Shown: positions 55,379 through 64,000 of the stretch, piece by piece
Position numbering within the stretch: the stretch's first letter is position 1
Layout of the letters: each line of letters starts with the position of its first letter
Origin: Sapria himalayana
Lineage: Eukaryota; Streptophyta; Magnoliopsida; Malpighiales; Rafflesiaceae
DNA: 64,000 bases
Assembly (NCBI GenBank): GCA_029783825.1
Contig: JAREIK010003003.1
Location: 114,531 to 178,530 of the forward strand
Direction: 5' to 3'
Program-made: the position numbers and the translations under genes
Notes under the pieces: model-generated
Told to the model about the DNA's origin: nothing
Database searches by the model: none
What the model saw: only the letters and a program-made list of their open reading frames with translations

Positions 55379-58360
55379 AATTATCTATCTATCTATCGGT
55401 CGGTCAATCTGTCTGTCTATCTATCTAATGTATATTTGTCTATCTATCTATATGTCTATCTCTAAATCTAACTAACTTTCTATGTGTCTATCTATCTATT
55501 AGTCTATATTTCTATCTATCTATAGTGCATATATTTATATGACTATTTTGTCTATCTTTCTATCAATAATTTATCAATCTATTATCTGTCTGTGTCTATT
55601 ATCTATTTGCAAACTATATAATTATCTATCTATCTAACTATCTATTTATCTTTCTATCTATTTGTTTATCTGTCTATTTGTTTATGAGTCTATATGTCTA
55701 TCTATCTATATATTTATCATTAAATCAATAGAACTTTCTATATATATATATATATCAATCCATCCATCCATCTATCTATCTATATTTCAATCAAGTAATC
55801 TGTCTATCTGTCTATTAATCTTTATGTCTATATATATATATATATGTTTATCTAATTTTCTAATGTATATTTGTGTTTCTATCTATCTATATATCTAACT
55901 ATCTTTCTAAGTGTTTGCCAATTTATATGTCTATATTTCTTTCTATCTATATGTGTATATGTGTATATGTCTATTTGTATATCTATTTATCTATCAATTT
56001 ATCCTTTAGATATCTATCTATGTGTTTAACTATCTATTTGTTTAACTATCTAATTGTTTAACTATCTAATTGGCTATCCTATCTATATATCTAACTATCT
56101 TTCTATCTTTCTATCTTTCTATTTATAAGCCTTTCATTCTATTTGTCTATCAGTCTATCTATCTATCTATCTATCTATTTGTCTGTATACATATTTATCT
56201 AACTATCTATCTATCAATCTTTTAAATGTCAATCAATTTTTTTATCTAACTTTCTATCTATCTATTTATATATCTATCTATCTGCCTATATGTCTATCTT
56301 TCTATAAATCTATTTGTGAATATATCTATCAATCTATGTATCTGTCTATCTGTCTGTCTGTCTATCTATCTACATGTCAATCTGTCTTCCTATTAATTAA
56401 TCTATAGATCAATCTATCAATCTATCTATCTATATATCCATTTTTCTATCTGTGTAACTATCTATTTGTCTAACTATCTATCTGTCTATTAGCTAATCTA
56501 TCTATATGACTATCAATATATCTATCTATCTATATATTGATATATCTATGTATCTATTTATTTATCCATATATTTATCTATCTATCGATTTATATGTCTA
56601 AGTTTTTATCTATATGTATATCTATCTATCTATCTATGTAACTATCAATCTATATCATTCTCTTTTTCTATAAGACTATCTATCTATGTGGCTATCTTTT
56701 TATATATCTATTTCTCTATCTATCTGATTGTTTATCTATCTATCTATTTCTATATATTTCTATCTATTTGTCTATCTGTCTAATAGTTCATATATCTTTT
56801 TATCTATCTTTATGTCAATCTTAATATCTATGTATTAATTTATCTATATATCTTTCAACCTTTCTATTCGTCTATCTATCTATCTAAGTATCTATCTTTC
56901 TTTCTATTGAAAAATCTAAATATACAACTATATAACTATCTATATATTTGCCTATCTTTCTACTTATCTATATATCTAACTAACTAACTATTTAACTATC
57001 TTTTATTCTATCAGTGTATCAATCTATCTGTCTATTTGTCTATCTATCTATTTAACTATCTTTCTACTAACCTATCTATCTAAATATCTACCTATTTTCA
57101 ATGTGTGTATTTGGCTATCTATTCATCTATCTTTCATTATAAATATCTATCTATCTATCCATCTAACTTTATATATATTTATATATCTACCTATCAACTT
57201 AACTGTATATATATATATATCTGTTTGCTTGTCTATCTATATATTTATCTATTTATTGATGTAACTATCTATCTATATATCTAGCTATTTGACTATCTAT
57301 CAATAAATCTATCTATATGTCTATATGTCTTTCATTCTATTTAGCTATCTGTCAATTTATCTATTTGCCTATCCATATATATATCTAACTATATATCTAA
57401 TTTTTCTACTTATGTACCTATTTGCTTATTTAACTATCTATAAATTTGTCTATCTATCTATATGTCTATCTATTTTTCTATCTATCTTTTTATATATCTA
57501 TATATCAATCTATTAATCTTCGTGACCATTAATTTATATGTATATTTATATATCTAGCTATTTATCTATATATCTATCTATTTTCTATCTATTTATCTAT
57601 GAGTTTATCTATCTATCTATTATTTTATCTATCTATTGATCTATCTATCTATTTGCCATCTTTCCATATGCCAATCTACCTATCTATCTAAATTCTATCT
57701 ATTTGTCTTTCAATATACTTATCTACACATTTGTCTATAAATCTATCTTTCTATCTATCTCTCTTTTTCTACATCTTTCTATTTGTCTATCCAGCTTTCT
57801 GTATATTACTACTATATGTATATCGATCAATGAATATATTTATTTATCTCTCTAGTTATAAGTCAATTTATCTATCAAGATGTATAGATATATATCTATC
57901 TATATGTCTATAGGTCTATTTTTTATGTATCAATCTAAGTATTTCTTTATTAGTCTATCTTTCAATATCTTATATATCTTTCTGTCCATAACATTATGTG
58001 TCTATCTATCTGTCTATCTATTTATCTATATATGTATCTGTATATCTATCTATAAATCAATTTGTATATCTGCTATCTATCTATTTATCTTTCTAAATGT
58101 CTATATATAATTCTATCTATCTGTTTATTTATCCATCAATCTATCTATCTATCTATGAGTCTATTTATCTATTTTTCAATCTATCTTTCTGTCTGTCAAT
58201 CTTTCTATTTATCTATCTATCTGTCTATCTGTCTATCTATCTATTTGTCTATCTATCTATCTTTCTGTCTGTCTGTCTGTCTATGTGTCGATCAATCTTT
58301 CTATATATCTATCTATCTTAATATTTTTCTTTTAGTCTATTTGCCTATATAGCTAGCTAG

Positions 58361-58361
<1 letters not shown>

Positions 58362-58413
<52 letters not shown>
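58362..58413. repeat. (TA)n run preceded by AGCTAGCTAGCT
   Basis: About 25 TA units follow a short AGCT palindromic triplet near 58351. Confidence 0.95.
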
Positions 58414-58417
<4 letters not shown>

Positions 58418-58524
58418 CTATTTGTTTATCTAACTATGTAACGATCTACATACATACCTATCTATCTATTTGTCTATTTGTCTTTCTATTTTTCAAATCT
58501 TTATCTATCTATATATCTATCTAT

Positions 58525-59130
58525 CTATTTTATTATCTATCAATCTATCAGTCAATCTTTCTATTCGTCTATCAAACAATTTCACTAGCAATTTGTCTTT
58601 ATATCTTTCTTTATATCATTTAATCTACCTATTTTAGTATTTGTGTATCAATCTATCTATCTAATTGTGAAATGTCTAATTGTATATATATATATATCTA
58701 TTTATCTTTATGTCTATATATTAAACTATCTAACTACCTATTAGTCTATCACTCAATTTGTCAATCTGTCTATCTATCTATCTATCTCTTTATGTCTCTA
58801 TGTGATAATGTTTCTATCTATATATCTATCTATTTCTGAATCTATCTATCTATCTTATGTATGTTTATCAGTCGATCAATCTATCTATTTATCTTTGTAT
58901 CTTTCTATCTATCTATATGTCTATCTGTCTATCTTTCTATGTTTCTTTGAGTCTATCTATATATCTATCTATCAATTTGTAAATTTATTTATCTATCTAT
59001 ATATATCTATCTATTTTATTATCTATCAGTCTATCAGTTAATTTTATATTTGTCTATCTAACAATTTAACAAGAAATTAGTCTTTATATCTATCTATTTA
59101 TCTATCTAACTATTTTACTTTCTGTTTATC
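58525..59130 (+). repeat. 0.49-kb direct duplication within the array
   Basis: CTATTTTATTATCTATCA followed by a TCTATCAGT(C/T)AAT word occurs at 58525 and 59011 (offset 486). Downstream in both copies come AACAATTT(C/A)AC, an AGCAATTTGTC/AGAAATTAGTC pair and TTTATATCT, so at least about 110 bp after the landmark are shared. Confidence 0.8.
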
Positions 59131-61523
59131 TGTATTTTTTTTTATTTGTCTATTTGTCTATCATTTTATTTATATCTTTATTTGTTTATCTATCTATCTA
59201 TCTATCTATTTATCTATCTATCTGTCTATTTATATATCTATTTGTATATTTATATATCTATCTATTTGTTTATCTATTTATCTATATATATATATATCTA
59301 AAATCTATCTATCAGTATAACTATCATTTTGTGTAAATATTTTTCTTCCTATCTATCTATTTATTCATCTATCAATCTATCTATTTGTTTATTTATCTAA
59401 CTAACTAACTATCTATCTATATGTATGTCAATCTATTTGTATATCTATCTATCTATGTATCTATCTATCTATCTATTTGACTATCTGTATATCGTTCTTT
59501 TTGTCTTTTTTCTATATTTCTATCAGTTTGTCTATTTATTTGTCTATCTATTAATCTATGTAATTATCTAACTATATATTTTTCTATATGTTTATTTATC
59601 TAACCATCTAACATTATTTATATCTATCAGTATATCAGTCAATCAGTATATATATATCCATATATCTAACAATCTCTCTATCAATTTATCATCTATCTAT
59701 ATATCTATATGTTTATTGTCTATATGATTATCTATCTATTTATTTGTTTATCTATCTATTTATTAGTCTTTCTATCTATATGTCTATCTATCTATCTATA
59801 TATCTATCTATTTATCTATTTATCTATCTTTCTATATATTTATCTATTAATCTATTTGTCTACTTATTTATCTATATATTTTTCTATATATCTATCATTC
59901 AATCTATCAATTTGCTTATCTATTATTTATCTATCTCTCTATTTTTATAATAGTATATCACTCTCTAAGTCTATGAGTCAATCTATCTTTCTATCATTTT
60001 ATCTATCTATATGTCTATTAATCTATCTATTTGTCTATCTATCTATATGTTTATCTTTCTATCTGTATATATTTCTATATATATATATATATATTTCTAT
60101 CTATCTATTAATCAATTTATATTTCTATCTGTCTATCTATCTAATTGTCTAACTTTTTAATTGTCTATATATGAATCAATCTATCTATCTATCTTTCTAT
60201 CTATCAAACTATCTAATTTCCTTTGTCTATCGGTAAATTTGTCTATATGTTCAACTATTTATCTATTTATCTATGTATCTATCTTTATGTCTATCTATTA
60301 ATTTGTATATCTTTATATATGTTTATGTATCTATGTTTCTATATATATGTATTTCTATCTATCTATCTGACTATTTGCCTATATATCTATCTATTTGCCT
60401 ATCTTTCTATCAATTTATCTATCTATCTGTTAATCTATCTATTTGTCTATCTATCTATTTGTATATCTTTTTAGCTATCTATATATCTTTTTTTCTATCA
60501 ATCAATCTATCTATCTATCACTAAATATGGCTATCTATCTATATGTTTATTTATCTATCTATCTATATATCTATCTATATATCTATCTACTTATCAATAT
60601 ATCTATCTGTGTATATATTTAACTATTTATCTGTCAATCAATCAAGCAATCTATCTATCTATCTATCTATGTGTGTATATATATATATATATCTATATAT
60701 CTACATATTTTCCAATCTACCTATCTATCTGTGTCTAATTTTTATATGTCTATTTGAATATCTATCTATTTATTTATTTATTTTACTATCTATATGTCTA
60801 TCTGTCTATATGTTGATCTATCTATTTATTTATTTATCTATCTTCAATCTTTCTATCTATTATATTTCTATCTATCTATCTATTAATCTAAATGTCTATC
60901 TATTGATCTATTTATCTATCTATCTGTCTATGTATTTATCTACTATTTGTCTATCTATTTATCTAGCTATCTATCTATCTATCTTTCTTTCTTTTTTTTC
61001 AATCTTTCTATATGTCTATTAGTCTATTTATCTTTATATCTATCATTATATCTTTATATCTATCTAAATATCTATATATCTATATTTAATATATTTCTAT
61101 CTTCTATCTACCTATCTCTATGTTTATCTATTTTTAAATATGTCCACCTATCTATCTGCATAGCTGTAATTCGTCTATATCTATATCGATTAGTTTGTGT
61201 CTATCTATCTTATCTATCTATCTGTATGTCTGTCTTTGTGTCTATCTCTCTATCTGACCATCTATCTATCGCCATATCTATATATCTTTCTACATATTTT
61301 TAATGTGTCTATTTGTCTTATCTTTCTATCTGGTTATCTATCTATCTATCTGCCTATATGTTTATCTATCTAACTATCTATCTATCAATGACTATATATT
61401 TATCTGACTTTTTGTATATCTATATATCTATTAATCTATATATCTATCTATATATCTTTATGTCTATCTATCTATCCTCCTATCTCAACATATTTCTATC
61501 TGTCTCTTTGTATATTCTACTAT

Positions 61524-61528
<5 letters not shown>

Positions 61529-61565
<37 letters not shown>
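61529..61565. repeat. (TA)n dinucleotide run
   Basis: About 18 uninterrupted TA units. Confidence 0.95.
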
Positions 61566-61569
<4 letters not shown>

Positions 61570-62679
61570 ATATGTTAATCTCTCTAAATGTACATCTATC
61601 TATTTATCTATTTGTAAATTTATCTATCAGTCTATCTTTATATCTATTTATCTATCTATCTATTTATTTTTTTGTGTCTATCTATCTATCTGTATGTATG
61701 TATATCTATCTATCTATTAAGTTGTTTATTAGTCTATTAGTTTATATATTTATCTATCAATTTATATTTCTATTTGCTATCTATATATCTATCTATGTAT
61801 CTATCTATCTATTTGTCTATCTATTTATATGTCCATCTGTATATGTCAATATATCTATTTAACTATCTAACTATCTATATATTGAAATATCTTACTATCT
61901 TTTTGTCTGTATATCTATCAGTCAATTTGTCAATCTATCTATTTTTATATCTATCTATTTTTATATCTATCTATCTTTTTATCTATATGTCTATCTATCT
62001 ATCTTTCTATCTGTCTATCTATCTATCTATTTGTGTGTTTATTTATTTGTCTATCGATCTATATATCTAGTTTTTTATCTTTTAATCTATCAATTTGTCT
62101 AAATGTCAATCTTTCTATATATCTATCTAACTATCTAACTATCTTTCTATTTATCAGTCTATTAGTATATCAATTAATATATCTCTATCTATATATATAT
62201 CTACCTTTCTATCTATATATCAATCTATTTGGTTATCAACTTTTTTTCTATATATATCTATCTATCTATCTATGTGTATATCTATCTATTTATCTATACA
62301 TCTACCTATGTGCCTATCTGTATATCTATTTATTTTTGTATCTATCTTTTTATCTATTTAACTATCTATCTATCTATTTGACTATTTATCAGTCAATAAA
62401 TCAATCTATCATATGTCTATCTTTCTATCTATCTATCTATTTGTAATTTTTTTAATTATATATTTTTCTATTTATCTTTCTCTCTATTGTCTTATCTATC
62501 GATCTACTTACCTATATATTTATTTGTCTATCTATCTATTTGTCTATTTGTTTATCTATCTATCATTCTATATATCATGTTATTTTCTCTATGTGTCTAT
62601 CTATCAATCAATCTATCTATCTATTTAGTTTTCTATCATTCAATTTGTCTATTTTCTATTTTTCTATTTGCTTATCTTT

Positions 62680-62680
<1 letters not shown>

Positions 62681-62729
<49 letters not shown>

Positions 62730-62749
62730 CTCTCTCTCTCTCTCTCTCT
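62681..62749. repeat. Compound (CA)n-(TA)n-(TC)n microsatellite
   Basis: Three CA units pass into about 20 TA units and then about 12 TC units without interruption. Confidence 0.95.
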
Positions 62750-62965
62750 ATGTCTATGTGTCTTTGTATCTATTTGGTTATCTAACATTTTCTCTATATT
62801 TCTATTTATCTATCTATCTACATATTTATTTATCTATCTATCTATATATGTGTATATATGTCAATCTGTATATCTTGCTATATGTCTATCTATCTATCTA
62901 TTTATAAATCTTTCTATCTATATGTATATGCTTATATGTATTTATCTTTCTATTTGTTGATAAAT

Positions 62966-62998
<33 letters not shown>

Positions 62999-63004
62999 TA
63001 TATA
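62966..63004. repeat. (TA)n-(CA)n-(TA)n microsatellite near the CACTA end
   Basis: TA units flank about nine CA units, roughly 30 bp before the CACTA terminus. Confidence 0.93.
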
Positions 63005-63036
63005 TTTATCTATCTAACCATTTGTCTATATGTTTA

Positions 63037-63051
63037 CACTACAAGAAAAAT
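63037..63051 (+). repeat. CACTA terminal inverted repeat
   Basis: CACTACAAGAAAAAT at the array boundary, preceded by candidate target-site duplication TTA (63034-63036). The partner repeat is not in the window. Confidence 0.88.
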
Positions 63052-63190
63052 CCCAAATAACTAGGTAAAATTTTCTAGCTAGATGAGGTTTTCCCGTCAC
63101 TAAAGTGGATATAACAATGGATTAACAATGCAACTTTTCTCAATCTAAAGTGTTTATCACAAAAATTAATTAGTAAATATATTCCCTAGT

Positions 63191-63260
63191 AAAATTAGCG
63201 AGTGAAAATTCCCTCACTAAATTAGCGAGGGAATATTCCGTAGTTAAAATAACGAGGGAA
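63191..63260. repeat. Subterminal repeats of the CACTA element
   Basis: ATTAGCGAG(T/G)GAA recurs at 63194 and 63221, with a related AATAACGAGGGAA at 63248. Complementary TTCCCT words lie between them. Short repeats just inside the terminus are typical binding sites for the TNPA-type protein of this superfamily. Confidence 0.75.
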
Positions 63261-63539
63261 ACAATCTCTATCTATTTTAATTCCATAATTATTTTCACAT
63301 TTTTAATTTTTTACATTAAATTTAATTACATATTTTTAAATTTTTATATTAAATTTAATAAAAACTTAAACTATAAACCATTAATTAAAATTAACAAAAA
63401 ATAAAATCTGGTAATAAAATATTTTGATACAATATGTTACAAAGTTAAAACAGAGACATAACAAAACTTGATTACATCTTATTCTTCATCAATGTATCTA
63501 ATGACAATACAAAAGTATAATCTGTCCGTGAAATTGATG

Positions 63540-63744
63540 TTACTTTCTATCCCCCAACTCCTCAAGATCTGCATACAATTCTAGCACCCGATCATGTTCC
63601 TCCATGGTCATTTACATTGCTTCCTTTAGTTATATTCTACATTTCCTCTCTACCTCTATCTTCTTCTTCCTTTTATATGCCAATGCCCTTTTTGTATCTA
63701 GCTGCTCTTCCAACAGCACTTTATTATTAACCTTGTGATCTGTT
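63540..63744 (-). pseudogene. Decayed coding remnant inside the CACTA-associated DNA
   Basis: One minus-strand frame gives a charged helical sequence: LLEEQLDTKRALAYKRKKK then EVERKC, an interrupted stretch with two TAA codons, and EEHDRVLELYADLEELGDRK ending at TAA (63540-63542). The Glu/Lys/Arg/Leu pattern looks like a coiled-coil C-terminus, as seen in proteins encoded by plant CACTA elements (Transposase_24/Ptta type). That family assignment is inference. The remnant starts after a Cys-Asn-rich, AC-rich stretch that may be intron, and ends about 500 bp from the terminus. Confidence 0.5.
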
Positions 63745-63800
63745 GCATGTATGTATACTTGTGCATGTATGTATGTGCATGTGTGTCTGTGTAAACACAC
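63730..63800. repeat. Low-complexity GCATGTATGTATGTG / ACACAC stretch
   Basis: GTATGTAT, TGTGCATG and ACACAC words form an imperfect palindromic simple repeat between the coding remnant and the inverted dispersed repeat. Similar AC/GTAT words occur near 29985-30060. Confidence 0.75.
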
Positions 63801-63920
63801 ACACATGTACTTTCATGCAAATACACATACCATCAAAGACAATAGAAGAAATAATCTAGCGCTTAAAAAACACAATATAGGTCTTTTAGGCATGGTCAGC
63901 ATCTGCCAGTTCTTTGTCCT
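63801..63920 (-). repeat. Dispersed repeat, copy 2 (inverted relative to 29676-29797)
   Basis: The reverse complement aligns over about 120 bp with 29676-29797, with 42 identical nt at the CATGTAC end. The two copies are about 34 kb apart in opposite orientation. Confidence 0.88.
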
Positions 63921-64000
63921 CTTGTACTCCACACAAATAAAAAAAATTATTACACCTGCATATAGAGTATAACATACAACATTTACAAAAAAACAAAAAA

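Larger units (their letters stand above)
41042..63036 (+). repeat. Degenerate TCTA array, block 4
   Basis: About 22 kb of TCTA units in the same orientation, ending exactly at the CACTA terminus. It contains the 2.1-kb duplication, the 0.49-kb duplication, a 44-bp exact doublet, a 40-bp doublet and several (TA)n runs. No gene is supported on either strand. Confidence 0.96.
63037..64000 (-). mobile_element. CACTA (En/Spm-type) DNA transposon end, running off the window
   Basis: The array stops and CACTACAAGAAAAATCCC begins at 63037, the classic terminal inverted repeat of plant CACTA elements. The three bases before it, TTA, would be the 3-bp target-site duplication, but the other end is outside the window. 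Subterminal repeats follow. A decayed coding remnant reads leftward toward this terminus, so I take this as the 3' end of a minus-strand element. The part after about 63300 is very AT-rich and partly unassigned; a second element nested inside it is possible. Confidence 0.85.

Overview
The window is nuclear DNA of a plant, probably a seed plant. I infer this from a plant-type L1 LINE whose ORF2 ends in an RNase H domain and whose ORF1 has a DUF4283-like region plus a CCHC knuckle, and from a CACTA transposon end with the classic plant terminus CACTACAAGAAAA. I saw no intact host gene, tRNA or rRNA. The species cannot be determined from what is here.

About 51 kb of the 64 kb is one very large, degenerate tetranucleotide array of TCTA on the + strand (GATA family on the other strand). 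It lies in four blocks: 1-20329, 27184-29180, 30765-37587 and 41042-63036. The pyrimidine strand has the same orientation in all four, so the simplest history is one array split by later insertions. Perfect runs are short (the longest I noticed is about 40 nt), and variants such as TCAA, TCCA, TTTG, TGTC and TA runs are common. Even so the array has internal structure: a 2.1-kb head-to-tail duplication (49.0-53.3 kb), a 1.3-kb duplication about 5.66 kb apart (1-1310 and 5662-6985), a reiterated block near 0.84-0.97 kb (33.3-36.0 kb), a 0.49-kb duplication (58.5-59.1 kb), an exact 44-bp doublet, and domains where one variant unit dominates. The many open frames of the form Ser-Ile-Tyr-Leu come from translating a 4-bp repeat and are not genes.

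Three insertions and one window-edge element interrupt the array. (1) 20330-27183, minus strand: a decayed L1 LINE with ORF1 (zinc knuckle) and ORF2 (endonuclease, reverse transcriptase, zf-RVT, RNase H). It has several in-frame stops and frameshifts, two successive AATAAA plus A-run modules, and a probable target-site duplication in the array. This fits a single insertion carrying a 1.17-kb 3' transduction. (2) 29181-30764: an unclassified insertion with TATATAC-rich palindromes and a segment that recurs inverted at 63.8-63.9 kb. (3) 37588-41041: an unclassified AT-rich insertion with a minisatellite of about 38 bp. (4) 63037-64000: one end of a CACTA element running off the window, with subterminal repeats and a decayed coding remnant on the minus strand.

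Nothing here acts as an operon or pathway. The content is a satellite-like array and the transposable elements that landed in it. The most notable points are the array's size and internal duplications, the candidate LINE 3' transduction, and the inverted repeat shared by two separate elements.
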